Assembly (NCBI GenBank): GCA_001692895.1
Contig: KV748206.1
Coordinates: 690,434-754,433 of the forward strand
Source of the DNA: Cenococcum geophilum 1.58
Lineage: Eukaryota > Ascomycota > Dothideomycetes > Gloniales > Gloniaceae
Direction of reading: 5' to 3'
DNA length: 64,000 nt
The position numbers and the translations under genes were made by a program. This document shows positions 10,331 through 22,900 of the stretch, piece by piece; positions within the stretch are counted from its first letter, which is position 1, and the number at the start of each line of letters is the position of its first letter. A model generated the notes under the pieces. It searched no databases, was not told where the DNA came from, and was given only the letters and a program-made list of their open reading frames with translations.

Positions 10331-10900
10331 CTATCTCCCTCCTCTTTATTTTCGTCCTTAAAGATACCTAGCATCTTTAAGTTGTTTACTAGAGGTATAA
10401 TATCTATCTAATTAATTTAGTTAATATTGTTACTTATAATACCTAAAGCACCTTTCTCTTCTTTAACTCTTCGTTATACGCGTACAGTCTCTTCTATACT
10501 ATTGCTTAATAAAGTAATACTATCTCCATATTCTTGTTATGCGAAAGAGGGGTTAGTTTATATTATATTGGCGAATCCTTTGTCCTGGCAACCCTCCTCT
10601 TATTTAAAGTGCACTAGAGTAAACGTTTAATCGTCCTATAATATTCGCTCGGTTTCTAACGCTAAGTATACGCATTCTATAACTCTTAATAGTCTCTAAG
10701 TTCCCTAAGTAATTTATTATAGGGTCTCGTGTTTAATTTACTACTATAAAGCTTAATAATAAACTGTCCGTTGCTTTAGTAGAGCTTTATTATTCGCGCA
10801 ACGCTAAAAAAGAGGCTGCTAATGCTTAATAACGGGCTCTTAATTTTCGTCTTACTGCGTCTACTCGGCTAATTTGTCTTAAGAAAGTTCGTAAAAAGGT

Positions 10901-12300
10901 TTATTTTAAGGAGTAGAAGCTTATAGAACAAGGTTTACAGGAACTTGGTAATAAAAGAACGGATTCTCTTCTAATAGGGAAGGAAACAACTTTAAGTAGT
11001 TTAGCAGTCGCTCTTCCTAGGTCCCCCTTAGGCGGCTTATTTTTTGGCGATTCCTCTTTATTAATATTGCCTAACCTTTTCTCTTTCAATACTCCTATAC
11101 CTTTCCTATAGCGTTCCTTAGATTCTCTAATAGCTCCTAGGTAGTCTCATTATAGCCTATCCACTTTACTTTATACTATATTTTATCGTCTACGTCCTTA
11201 TAACTAACGATCTTTAAAACTTACTATTTATCTTCTTCTTATCCTCTATACGTGTCTGCCTTATAGGTTAGCGGCTTAACATTCCTATATACTGGCTCTA
11301 GCATTACAATATACTATATAGGGTAGATCTTTATTCTAGCTAGTAGGTTTAACTTAAACGTAACTAGTGAAATTTTCTATATAATTTTAAAAGGTCCTAG
11401 TCTAACGTAGTCCAACTTCTTACTTAGTTATCAACTCTTGAAATTTTTGTATAGTAGCTATACTTTATCTCCCTCCTTAAGATCTGGTCCCTCAGATCTC
11501 TTAGCATTATAGTATCTTTTTATCCTTTACTGTACCACCTTAGCTATTTCCGTAAGGTTTATATAAAGATTTATTAAAGTCTCTATTCTTTACTTAACTT
11601 TACTACTCGTTTTCTTTACTTAACGTGGCAATAATAATATTCTTAGCTTATATCCATAATTCGCCTTAAATAGTAACGTACCCATTCCTTCTTGTGGTGT
11701 TATATTATATATAAACTATATAACTGGTAATAGCGATACCTAATTATTCTATACATAATTAATATAATGCCTTAGATACTGTTCTAGTATCTAGTTTAAT
11801 CTTTCCGTTTATCCATCCATCTGCGGATAATATACGGTAGAAGTTGCTGCTTAAACCCCTTACTCTGCTAAAAACACTTCCCAAAATACTATTACGAATC
11901 TTAGATCTCTATCTAATATAATCTTACTTAGTGCTCTATATTTTATAAACACTTCCTTAATATAGATTTTAGCAATATCTTCCGCTAATATTTCTTCTAT
12001 ATAGGCTATAAAGTATCCCCACTTTATAAGCTTATCTACTATTACTAAGATCGCGTTATAATCTTGTTCGGTAATAGGATCTCTTAACTTTAGTAATTTA
12101 ATAATAAAGTCCTATAATATAACCTCCCATAGTCTTTCTAGTATCTTAATAGGTTATAGCCCTCCATACGGCTTATGCCTTATTAGTTTATTCCTTTAGC
12201 AATCTAGACACTTTTTAATAACTTTTTTTTTAGCTATCCTTTAGATTCTATTAATAATATACTCCTCCTAGAGTCTTAACACTAAGCCTATAGCTCTATT
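10901..12300 (-). pseudogene. Gypsy-1 integrase with C-terminal chromodomain and tail
   Basis: The degraded minus-strand frame shows integrase core motifs (DYNAILVIVDKL near 12050; TERLNQILEQYLRHYIN near 11780, the conserved region around the last catalytic acidic residue), the GPFKI block and a chromodomain at 11111-11220 reading YKVKWIGYNETT*ELLENL. A Lys-rich C-terminal tail ending at 10901 stays open for 62 codons. Integrase inserts the cDNA; the chromodomain is known in chromoviruses to steer insertion toward heterochromatin. Confidence 0.85.
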
Positions 12301-14400
12301 ATGTCCTTATATTAGTCCCTTATAAAAGTCTTCTATAAACTATTCCGCTATGCTTCTTAGGATATACTTTACTTCTTAATTTTCGTATATATCTAACTAT
12401 AGATCTTCTAGCTGTGCTTTTAGAATCCTTTATACCTAAAAGCTTTTTAGTATCTCGTAGACCTTTTTTAACTCACTTTCTTAAGTTACTGCGATTTTTG
12501 GATAATTGTACCTAATCAGTCCATCTATGTCTTTTCGCAGTAAAGCCCCTAATAGCTTATCGTCATTTTATAGTTTAGCTTTTTAACTTAACGCGTTGGC
12601 TCGCGTGTTGTCTATACCCTTAGTATACTAAATTTTAAAATAGTATTCTGCAAGCATCTCTACCTATCTAACCTATCTTTGGTTAAGTTCCTTTATTATT
12701 AGGAATCCTATTAGGTTCTTATAATCCATTTTAACTATAAATAGTTTTTCCATGCCTTGCAAGAATACTCTTTATTTCTTTAATACTACAACTATACCCA
12801 ATAACTCCTTATTATAGATATCATAGTTTAATTCCAGTGGTGTTATCTTCCAACTATAATATACTACTAGATGCCATCTATCTGGATGCCTTTATATAAA
12901 ATATACTCCTAGTATAAAGTCTAATATATCTATTTCTACAACCGTCTTTAGTCCTAGTTAATAGATCTTAAGAACTGGCTCCTAGGTAAACAACTCTTTA
13001 ACTTTCTTAAAGAGTTCTCGCTGTTCCTCTCCCTATATCTATAGTTCTTCTTTCTTTATTAACCGCGTAAATAGTTTAATATCCTTTAACTATTACGCTA
13101 TAAACCTTCTACAGTAATTGCAAAACCCTAGAAACGATCTTAACTGCGTAATATTCTCTAGTTCTTGCCAATTTACTATAGCCTTGATCTTCTTTAGATC
13201 TATACTAAGTTAGCCTAGTTTAATAATAAATTTAACAAAATCGGTCTTCCTAGTAAAGAACTCGTATTTCTTAATTACTACTAACATCTATTCTTCCTAT
13301 AGTCTCCTTAAAACCCATTTAACGTATTCTTTATATTCTTCCTTATTTATTAAGTAGATAATAATATTATTAAGGTATACTATAACAAATTCATCCAAAT
13401 ATTCTCCTAACATATTATTAATACGCTTTTAGAACGTTACTAGTACGTTTATAAGTCCGAATTGCATAACTAATGGTTTATACAGTCCTTCCTTTAACCT
13501 AAAGGCTGCCTTCTATTNGTCGCCTTCCTTAATNCTNATCTAATNGTANGCCCATCTTAGATCTATNTTTATAAAGATTTNNNNATTNCCTATCCTNTCN
13601 TAGATTTCGCTAATTAAGGGTAAAGGATACCTATCCTTTCTAGTAATGCTATTTAATTATCTATAGTTAATGCACAGCCTTAGTTTGCTATTCTTTTTTA
13701 GTATAAACAGTACTGGATAACCTGCTAATAATTGTAATAGTCTAATATATCCCTTTCGTAAGTTCTCTTAGATAAACTCTTTTAATACTCTACCTTCTTC
13801 TTCGGTAAGCTTATAGATTAGAAAGAACCTTAGGTTTATTCCTGGTTCTAATTCTATTTTATAGTCCTATACTATATACTCTAACAGCTTTTCACTCTTA
13901 GGTGACCATAGTTTTTTACCATACTTATAGTATCTTCTTAGTATATAGCTTAGCCCTTTTTCTATTTCTTTATAGGTCGCCCCTACTTAGTACCATACCA
14001 TTTTAGCTTATTATTATATTTTATAGCGTTATATATCTCTAATATTGACCTAACCTATAACCCAATTAATTTTTGGATTATATTCCTATAACCAAGGCAT
14101 TCCTAATACTGCCTTATTATTCCCTAATAGTAATATGTTAAAAGACATCTTAACTTATCTTCTTTTAATGGTTAGCTGAATAGGTCCTATTTTAAAATTA
14201 ATAATACCTCCTCTATAGGCTATTAGATCTCCTAAAATTGTTACTAATAGGTAAGGACATTCCTTCTGTCTATATAGTAACCCCATTCTTTTAACTACTA
14301 TTAGCAAGATATAGTTCCTTATTACTCCACTATCTATTAATACCTTAAACTATTAATCTTACCATTTAACTCGTAAATTTAGGTGTCGTCCTTAAATTCC
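12301..14400 (-). pseudogene. Gypsy-1 protease, reverse transcriptase and RNase H
   Basis: Protease is marked by LIDSGVIRNYI near 14320-14343, the aspartic protease active-site triad in its DSG form. Reverse transcriptase motifs follow: GYIRLLQ, LCINYR*LN, RYPLPLISEI near 13620, the box FVIVYLNNIIIYL near 13385-13410 where YLDD has become YLNN, then KKYEFFTRKTDF. RNase H continues to about 12400. Undetermined bases at 13517-13600 interrupt the reading. TAA and TAG stops occur throughout. Confidence 0.88.
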
Positions 14401-17400
14401 TTTAAGGGTCTAAGGCTCTACCACTAGCTCCCTCTAGTTCTATAGGCCTCTACTTTTCCCAACTACTAGCTACTAGATCCTGCTTATACTTGGTCCAACT
14501 TAGGCCAATACTTAGTTCGTTTTTTATCTTTAATATGCCATAAACAGGTGTTCTCTAAACATTCCCACCATTATTATCCATCTAGGCATTCTTCCATAAG
14601 GAATCTTCCTAGTTAAAGTATTAAGTCCCCTTATTCTTAAACTTCTACTAGGTGCCAACTATATATATACTTAGCATTTCGATACTTTACCTTATCTATT
14701 ATCTAATATATCCTTATTAGATACTTCTAATTCTTATCCTTTAGTGCTCTATATATATTACACATATTATCTACGCATACTATCTACGATAGTATGTAAT
14801 ATGCTTAATATCTTAGGTCAACTCTCAGCTCGTCTTTATCCTTAAGTTTAAACCTTTCTTATATTAATCTAAGCGTTATAACCTCGTTCGTAGGTACTAA
14901 GATTTGTCTTTCGCTTCTCTAGTCCTCTAATTGCTCCTCTAGATCCTTTAATATTATAATTAAGGCCCCCTTAATATAAGTTATAGCCTTCTCTATAATC
15001 GGGTGGTCTTAGACAACTTTTTCGTCCAACTATATATAAAAATCTTCCTACTTATCATTGTATCGTTGCCTATACCACTTTTAATACAGCTATTTAAGTG
15101 TATATAGTTTATCCGTAAGGAAATATCTCTTCATTACTACGTCATAACAGCCTTTAGTGTGTCGTTCTTTAAACCTAGTAGGAATCCCTAGGTCCTCCTC
15201 TTATTCCAGTTCAGTAAGCTACTTAGCTCTTAGTATGCCTACTCTAGGCCTATTAGTAATTCTTCATACTAGCGCTCTGTCCCTTATACGTCCTAATATA
15301 CTACATCTCTTATCTAGTTTCTATTCTTGCCATAAGGTAATTCTTGCCCTAAATTCCTCTATAGTTTCTTTTACATCGCGTCTTACAAGTAGATTTTTAA
15401 AGTCTTTGTGCTTTTTAATCTTAGTATCAACTTTTCGATCTTCAGGCTAAACGCTGTATTCCCCTAGTAAATCTTCTAGGTCTATATATCTATCTCCTAG
15501 TCTAATCGCTATTTGCGCTGCAGATTCTCTAGTCTATAAAGAAGCCTCTTACCTCTTACTTATAGGTGTCCTAATTCGCGCTCCGAATTCTTAACCCTTT
15601 AGATTTCTTAATCCTAAGCTTACTTCTAACTTAAGCTTAGCTCCTACCTTAGTCCAACTAGGCTTTACTAGTGTCCTTATCTCGTCTCAAGAGTCCTAGA
15701 TCTCACTCATCTCGTCTTAAAAGTCTTATACTGTTAGGAATTCTTATCCCAAGCTCATTTATATGTCTTTAAACTAAGCTACTACTCTGCTCTATCGGTT
15801 TCCGTCTATTATGGGTCTTTAAGCTTACCTCATCTCGTCTTAAGAATCTTAGTTGTCTCTTATCTTGTCTTAAGAATCTTAAGCCTTTAGCCTTTTGCCT
15901 TTATTAAGTAGTGAGCTAGCACTAGCAGTTATCTACTTACTTAATCGTCTCTAGATATTACTCCTTCCGTCTTATAAAGCAATAGATGCCGTATCTAATA
16001 GTGTTATAATACCCATTACTAAACCTTGCTTTATAGCGGTCGCAGTCTCTACTTCTATTACGTTATTAAGGTTTAGATACCCCTAGTTAGTTCCTTTACT
16101 ATCCTTATCGCTATTAATTAATAAGTACTCTAACTCCATTATTATTATTACTAATCTTTATCTGCACGTTACTGTAATATCTTAATCTAGCTTATAAAGT
16201 TAATCTTATTCTTTATCTAACTCTTTAATTCCTCTAAGTCCTTTTAACTCTAGCTCTTATAGCCAATAGCTTACGCCGTACTTAGCGTCTTTATAAATTT
16301 GGCATGCGTTATTATAACAAAACGCAAAACTTTTAATTAAACACTCTTTTGTTCCTTATAGTATACTATTATCCCTTTATACGTGTGTGTTATATACTAC
16401 TAGTCTAGTTCCCTTTACTGCGTAATAACTCTAACCACTTCTACAGTCTCTGGCGAAATAACCCTGTTTTCCGCAATTTATATAAGCTCCATCTTTAAAC
16501 CATTATTTTTGCTATAGAGTTTACTTAAACGTCTTCTATTGCTAAGATCCTTAGTTTAGCCTATGCTCCTTAGTCCTATAATCGCTTAATCCTTAACCCC
16601 TAGGTTTCTATAGTTTCTTACTCCCTCTCTTATAGCCCTCTTTAGTACCACTTAGGTCTATTAGCTCTACGCCATACCATAGTTTCTAATTTGGCTTTAG
16701 TTGTTACGTGTTCTATATCTTATACAACTATAGAACTCTATCCTAGCCTCTCTTAGCCTATTCCCTTTAGAAGATCCTATTATTAATCTTAATTGCTTGA
16801 TCTATTAATTCCCTTAGGGTGTCCGCATCTTCCATTAGAATAATTACGTCCTAGACTTTAGCCTTAAGTCCCTATTTATACTATGCCATAAGCGCCTTAT
16901 TATTCTACTTAAGTTATATAGCTAGCGTTTAGAATTATATTATATACTTAATTGCTAAAGTTCGTTACATTAGGTCCTAAAGCTTTTTTTCCGCTATAGT
17001 TATTGCTTCCGGGTCCCTAAACATTTATATAAGTCGCTCTATAAATCCGTTCCAGCTTAAAAATATAAACCGTACTTCTTAGTTTATTATTATTATTCCG
17101 TTTGCTTATATCTCTATAAGGTAAGGCTTAAACCACTTAAGTACTCTTCCTAATAAGAATAATCCTGCATATGCTACTTAATCCATAGTTATTGCCAGCT
17201 TTACTCCTTCCTGCGCAACCTTAAAGTGTATTTACGTAAGAAATCCTTTAAGCTTTAATCTTTCTCCTAAGAATCTTTCGATCAATAGTAACTTAACCTT
17301 TACTACTCCTATCCCATTAATCCTATTTTTAAGTGCCGTATTATCTCCCGTTAACTAATTAACTATCATTTATAACTGTCCTATTGTTATAGGTTATTGT
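14401..17400 (-). pseudogene. Gypsy-1 gag region
   Basis: The clearest landmark is the zinc knuckle at 16442-16489, reading YINCGKQGYFARDC, a CCHC box whose first Cys codon has become Tyr (TGC to TAC). Gag packages the RNA in virus-like particles. The remainder has many stops and no further domain that I can name. Plus-strand open frames here, such as 15157-15450, are chance. Confidence 0.75.
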
Positions 17401-17529
17401 AAGTTAATGTCTACTATACTAGTGTCGTTACCTAATCCTGACGTAGTTGCCGCCGTTAATGGCGTTATAGTGACTGCTTTTAGTGGCATGTTGTTCGACT
17501 TATTAAAACCGTAACTATAGTAGTGATTA

Positions 17530-17950
17530 TGTAATAAAGCCTTATAGTAGAAGCTACGGTAGACTTGTTAATGGGCTAGGTATATAGGTATTATAAGTAG
17601 GTCAACAACATAATATTAATTAGTGGAGTAGTTGCCTAACAGATTAACTCTAATTATATTCTAAGAATTACTATAAGGAAAGAACTATCTAGGTAGGGAC
17701 TAAGGGTCCTTAAATACACAACCGTACTCCTAAGAAAGTCGTTGCTCTGTCTGCTCTGTCTGCTCTATTCGCTCTATTACAGATCTTATAGATCACACAG
17801 ATTATACAGATTACATCACGTGACTCTGCTTACCATTCCTCGTCACATGGTTCTACGGGTTCCATCCTAGACCGTGCTTGTATTAACCAACTAGCTTCTT
17901 CCAACTTCTCTCCAAGTAGTCGTAATATTGTACTTAAAGCGTCCGTAACA
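17530..17950 (-). repeat. Gypsy-1 5' LTR
   Basis: 421 bp, less mutated than its partner at 9910-10330. It would contain the element promoter. The sequence just inside (TAATCACTACTATAG on the element strand) does not look like a standard primer binding site, which would begin TGG. Confidence 0.93.
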
Positions 17951-18369
17951 AATAGGCTATTAATTTATGGATTAGAAGTAGAGATATGTTCTAAGTACAC
18001 GTTATAAGGGGTTATACTAGAATTAATATACCTAGGGCTAAGTAGATTAGCGCTATTAAGAACAACTAGAGCGTTTAAAGTGCTATACTCCTGCTTTCTA
18101 ATCTCTATATATCCTAAGCTTAAAGTAGTATTAGTTAAGTCCTTTAGTTTTACGCCGCAAAATAAGGCTTTAGTAGTTAAATGGTCCTTTATATCTCTTA
18201 CATATATAAGACAATCTATACCCTAGTTAGACGTAATAATCTTAGCCGTTAGTTATTAATATGTACGCGAAGTTAAAGTTATATTAAAATCTTTTTAATT
18301 TAAAGTAAGCGTTTTATCTTTATTAGGGGTTATAAGGTTTACTATATTAATTATATTATACTTAGACAT
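17951..18369 (-). pseudogene. Chromodomain ORF, N-terminal part (split by Gypsy-1)
   Basis: The frame can be read from ATG at 18369 (MSKYNIINIVNLITPNKDKT) to the Gypsy-1 insertion and continues in frame in 9604-9909. I do not recognise the N-terminal domain (RSLGYIEIRKQEYSTLNALV is only partly shown here as a landmark near 18100). Stops are TAA/TAG only. The same frame is open upstream of this ATG into the zinc-finger-like segment of the DUF3435-like gene, so it may be either a separate ORF or the C-terminal part of that protein. Confidence 0.55.
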
Positions 18370-19785
18370 TATACTACTCTAGGTGGCCACTTAAGGGAGA
18401 AGTCTAGGGTATTATCTTAAGTATTTTACTGCACATAGATGGCGGCGGGGTACTAGTACTAGGAAAGCTTCTATTCTTAGTTTAGCTACTACTTATATAA
18501 CTGCCGAAATCTAATATTAAACGGCTTAAGGGTGTTATAGATTTGTTAGATAGGCATTAGCTAATGCTTTTTATTGTCTTATTAATAAAACCGTATCCTA
18601 CTTTAGCTGGAGCTTTATTACCTATACTTAATTTCTTCTTATAGCTGGACCTCTGCTCTTAACTTTAGCTAGCTATATTTCTACCTTATAGTCTTCTTTT
18701 AATATTTTTAGTGATTTTAGTTTCTTAAGGTAATAAATATCCTAGAGATGGAATTTTAGCTTCCTAATTAAATTAAATATCGCCCTGTATTATAAACCTA
18801 GGTAAGGGTAATTTAGCGATTTACTTTTATCTAGGGTTTCTATATACCTATAAATATGCTCTTTCTATATAGCCCGTTTTAGGAATTAATGCATCCATAC
18901 TATAGCTGGCGTAGTACTACTAAGGCAGAAAAAATAGTAGCTAGTAGTAGCGAGCACCCTATTGTATATAAGAGGGTTATATTAAATAGGAAGTGTCTTA
19001 TAGTCGTCTAGATGCGCTTAGCAGTGGCCGCTCTATTATACCTCCCTAAAAATCTACTGGTTATATTAGAAGCATAGCTTAAAAAAGCCATTATAACTCT
19101 TTTTATAGCAGTTATATATATACCTCTAATTATAAGTAGTCTTTATCTTTATATTACTAAGCGGAGATTAAGCTGTCTTCCGCTGGCCTGCTAAGTTAAA
19201 GCAACAGTACTTCTTTAGCTTTAAGCCCGGTTAAAACTCTATTATAGTATTCTTTTAATATAGCGCAACTATATTATGGAGAGCGCTAAGGCCTATAGAG
19301 CTCTATAACCTTAAAAAGGACAGATATAAGGCGGTCCCATTTAAGTATAAAAAATTTAATTTGGTTAAATATAGTCCGGTAATAGTATGGTAAGGTATTA
19401 TCCTTATTGTTAATATCCGGTTTATATGGCTGCACCTTCTACCACTTATAGAGTTCTTTAGTAGTTAGCTTGCGTTTTTACGTATAAAGCTCCTTTTAAC
19501 GGGTTATAGAGTTTATGTCCTTCTTCCCTTTTAGAGCGGTAATTTCCTCCTCTATATTAATATATTTCGAGCTATTCTTAAATTTATATTACTTCTCTGC
19601 TAAGAGAGATTGCTATAGTTTTAGGTTATAAGGGAGAGATAAACTGCGGAAGAGGTTATTTATAATACTACGTAGCTTAGTGCCGAAGTAGCTTGCCTAG
19701 CCATTTATGCCACTATTATTAGGTATATAGTAATTATTAAATGTGTTTAAAGATCTCTACCTAGTATGCTTTATTCCTTAAGTGG
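18370..19785 (-). pseudogene. DUF3435-like tyrosine recombinase, C-terminal exon (RIP-degraded)
   Basis: The minus-strand frame starts after an apparent intron with HTRQRSLNTFNNYYIPNNSG and then FGTKLRS, resembling the AGQRDPxTF...Y region of DUF3435 (FluG-domain-annotated) proteins, where the Tyr is the candidate nucleophile. It continues through the charged helical region (EEEITALKGKKDI, KWDRLISVLF). Near 18940-18840 comes a zinc-finger-like block (FCLSSTT, VWMHQFLKRAI*KEHIYRYI) similar to the C2H2-type tail of this family. The reading frame shifts by one between about 19000 and 18940, perhaps from another intron or an indel. Family assignment is from memory of conserved motifs, not a search. 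Confidence 0.55.
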
Positions 19786-19844
19786 CTAAATATAGCTTAT
19801 TTTTACTAGAAATTAATTAGTAAGTAGCCTAAAGATGGAAGGAA
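19786..19844 (-). other. Apparent intron of the DUF3435-like gene, 3' part (split by LINE-1)
   Basis: With LINE-1 and one TSD copy removed, a 74-nt stretch (25166-25152 plus 19844-19786) starts GTATAT, contains TTACTAATT as a possible branch site and ends TTTAG. Splicing restores phase between AEGLY*I and the ATQGIKHTRQ reading. This is inferred from the frames, not shown by transcript data. Confidence 0.5.
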
Positions 19845-19858
19845 CGACTATATATATA
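19845..19858. repeat. LINE-1 TSD, left copy
   Basis: CGACTATATATATA, identical to 25152-25165. Confidence 0.85.
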
Positions 19859-19999
19859 ATAATAATAATAAATCTAACCTACCGCCCGTCCCGGTCCCCC
19901 TAGTGGGTCCACGCAGGCCAATACCTTCTATAGGAAAAACTCTAGTTTAGAGAAAAACCCGATCGCGGGCCACGCTGGAGAGATAACAGCGTCCCGATA

Positions 20000-22900
20000 T
20001 CGGAGCGCCAGCGGCTCGCCTTTTTCCTGTCTATAAGTCTGCATATTAAGCTTACTGGCCGCGCTTCGCGGACAATCTTACTCTACCCCTTCTTCCCTTA
20101 TCCTTTTGCCATTATTTCTTTTACTAGTCCTTTTACCAGTCCTCCAATCTTTGGAAGGGCTAGTATCCACTTATATCCTCTATATCTATTGCCTTTATAG
20201 CTTAGAACTGGGTTAAGGCACCTAATTATATTAGCTATTTTGCAGCTACTTAGGCGCTTTTTTTGTTGTTTAAGACTTCTTAAAGGCGTTTAGAAGCGCA
20301 TTCTTCTATAAAGTCCGCTCTTTAGTAGCGTGGGTATTAGAATAGTATATAGTAAACTATTTACCTTATCTAGCTATATTTGCACTATAGGAGAATCTCT
20401 AGTACTCCAATAGATGCAAGCTATACATTAAGCCCTATTACCTCTATATAGAGAAGAAATAGTGCTATAGCCTCTGCCTTTGTTAAGTCTTTATATAATA
20501 GGATTATAGGTTTCCCCTATGGGGTCCTCTACATTGTTTCTATACGGTCTTTAGCCTTTATCTGCCACCGTTGGCGCTATTCTAAGTCTGCCTATTTCGC
20601 GATAAGGGTAGTTGCCCGCTAGTGGTGCTGGTAACCTCCTATATAATGGTGGCGCTCCGTCTACGCTTTGCTGGCGTTCCACTAGCTACACCTAGGGGGG
20701 TTTATTATAGCTTCCTACTTTACGAAATCCTTCTAGTATATAAGAAAGCCCTATATTTTATTCTTATAGTCCTTTATACGGTCTCTAAGCGCTTCTAATA
20801 GTACTATTAGCTGTCTTGCATTTCGCTAGCGTTTTATTAATATTTTCTAAATACCGTTAAGTGCCTCTGCTGATTCCTTTTCTACCTTATTAGGAGCTGT
20901 CTTGGCGGCTCTTTAAAGGGCTATTATTTTAATGTGGAGCTAGATTAGGGGAATAGCCGCTTCCTTCTTTATTGCGGCTATTAGTGTTCGCTAGTATACC
21001 CCTATAATCCTGCGGAGACACTTATTCTAGACTTTCTATAGCGGTTCAAGCAGGCTTTTCGCTGGCGTTCCGCCGTTGTCCCGTACTCCCCATACTTAAG
21101 CGCTATATAGTATCGCTAGTTGGACGGTGGCTATATATAGAAGTCGCGAGCGGCGCATTAATGGGCCCTACGTGGATATGGTAATCCTTAATATTACTTT
21201 AAGGGCTACTAAGCCCTTGCTTGCCGCCTTTTTAACCTATTCTTTCTACTGGAGCTTAGGGTCTACCTAAATCCCTAGGACTCGCATACTAGTTTTCTGG
21301 GGAGCTATTTCGTAGCTGGCGATACGTATAGTGGACGCAAAGTCTACGGTAGCGTGGCGCCGTCGCCTTATAAAATATATAAGTTGGTACTTCTTAGGGG
21401 CGAACGTTGCGCCGTGTTGGTTTGCCTATGTAGTATAGCATTTATATACAGCCTCTAATTATTAACAGTTTTCTGCTACGGAGTCCCCCTAGGTAATAAG
21501 GTTTGTGTCGTCTATAAAGCTAAACCCTAATGTGCCGCTATTAGGGCTTTGGAATTCCTCTAGGAGCTCTAATATAAAGAAAAAAAAATAGAATTGGCGA
21601 TAGGGGAGACCCCTAGGGGATGCCTATCTGCGTTTAAATCCAGTTACTCTTATATCTTGTGAATTTAATATAGGTCTTACGTGCTATTAGGAAACCTCGT
21701 ATAAAGTTAATAAGCTACTTTAGGAAGCCTTTTCTTTCTAGAATGTAAAGGAGCCTTCTATAGGAGACGTTATTAAATGCCCCTACTAGGTCTAGGCTTA
21801 GTATTAACACTATACACCCACGGCGTGTTTGCCACGCCGTCTATATGTAGGAGCTAAGTAGTCCTACTACTAATAGTGTAGATCGCTTATGCCTTGCTCC
21901 TATCTGGTTCTAAGGGAGTAGCCTATACTCCTCCGTAGCCTTAGATATAATATTGGCTACGTGTTTTTTTAGGACTTTTGCTAGCGTATTTTTAAAAGTA
22001 ATTAGTCTATAGCTGCCTAGGAGAGAGTAGTTTTTCTTTCCCTCTTTATATAACACCATAGTTATAGATTCTTTAAGGCTTTTTAGTATTATTCCGTTGG
22101 CAAAGCAATAACTAGCTACTTCTGCTAAGTCTTTTATAATAACTAGGCCAGCCACTTTAAGGACCTTATTTAGTATGCTATCTAGCCCTAGGGCTTTTCT
22201 ATTTAGAAGGCTTCTAATAAGCTTATTAATTTCTTCTGTTGAGATAGTAGAACTAATATTAAGTATATTTTGTTCCCTTATTATCTCTATATTACTAAGG
22301 TCTGCTATTTTAGTTTTAGGAAAGAACTTAGCTGTAAGGATATTAACCTTTATAGTATTATTATTTATTAGGGGGTCCTTAGTAAACCTCCTAAGGTCTA
22401 GTAGATAGGGGTCTGCCTTTACTATACTTACTTTTTTGCTCCACTTTAATAGAATCCAAAGTCCCTTATTATATAGTTTTAACTAGTCTATAGTAAGTTT
22501 ATAGATAAAGCGTCTCTAATTATTATAACTAACTCTCCTAGTTTCTTTTTGCAGTTAATTGTTTAAGGCTAGGTATCTTTAGTAATCCTAGGGGTTGTTA
22601 TAAGCTTAGAGCCGTCGTTGTGCCTAGTGGGCGCTAGTATATAGCTATATAGCCTATGGCGACCATTCCCGGCGGGCCTATTGGCTAGGCTATACTTATA
22701 GGCAGTATTCTTTAAGTGCTTACTTAATCCCTTCCTAAAGGGTATAGAGAGGATCTTTGGATATAGCCTAGTTAAGCTTCTAGATACTTTAGAGGAAGTT
22801 TTATAAGTTTAGCTTCCTAAGGGCAAGGCGCTAGCGTTCTGCTAGCGGATAGCCTACGTTATTAATTTAGATGCGGATAGGTATATAGTCTCTTATAAGG

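Larger units (their letters stand above)
9910..17950 (-). mobile_element. Complete Ty3/gypsy chromovirus-type LTR retrotransposon (Gypsy-1), RIP-inactivated
   Basis: An 8,041-bp element with 421-bp LTRs at both ends, both starting TGTAATAAAG and ending CGTAACA, and a perfect AATAG TSD. Domain order on the minus strand is gag with a CCHC knuckle (near 16465), protease (near 14330), reverse transcriptase and RNase H (about 13650-12500), integrase (about 12300-11300) and a C-terminal chromodomain (11111-11220). This order and the chromodomain place it among chromoviruses. Many in-frame TAA/TAG codons show it cannot move. Isolated undetermined bases at 13517-13600 lie in the reverse transcriptase part. 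Confidence 0.93.

Noticed and set aside
10220..10630. Two plus-strand Ser-rich open frames in and beside the Gypsy LTR
   Set aside because: Opposite strand to the element and inside the LTR; RIP converts the other strand's codons into open Ser/Leu/Ile-rich frames.
15157..15450. 97-residue plus-strand frame
   Set aside because: Antisense to Gypsy-1 gag/protease; composition typical of antisense RIP sequence.
22175..22408. 77-residue plus-strand frame
   Set aside because: Antisense to the LINE-1 reverse transcriptase.
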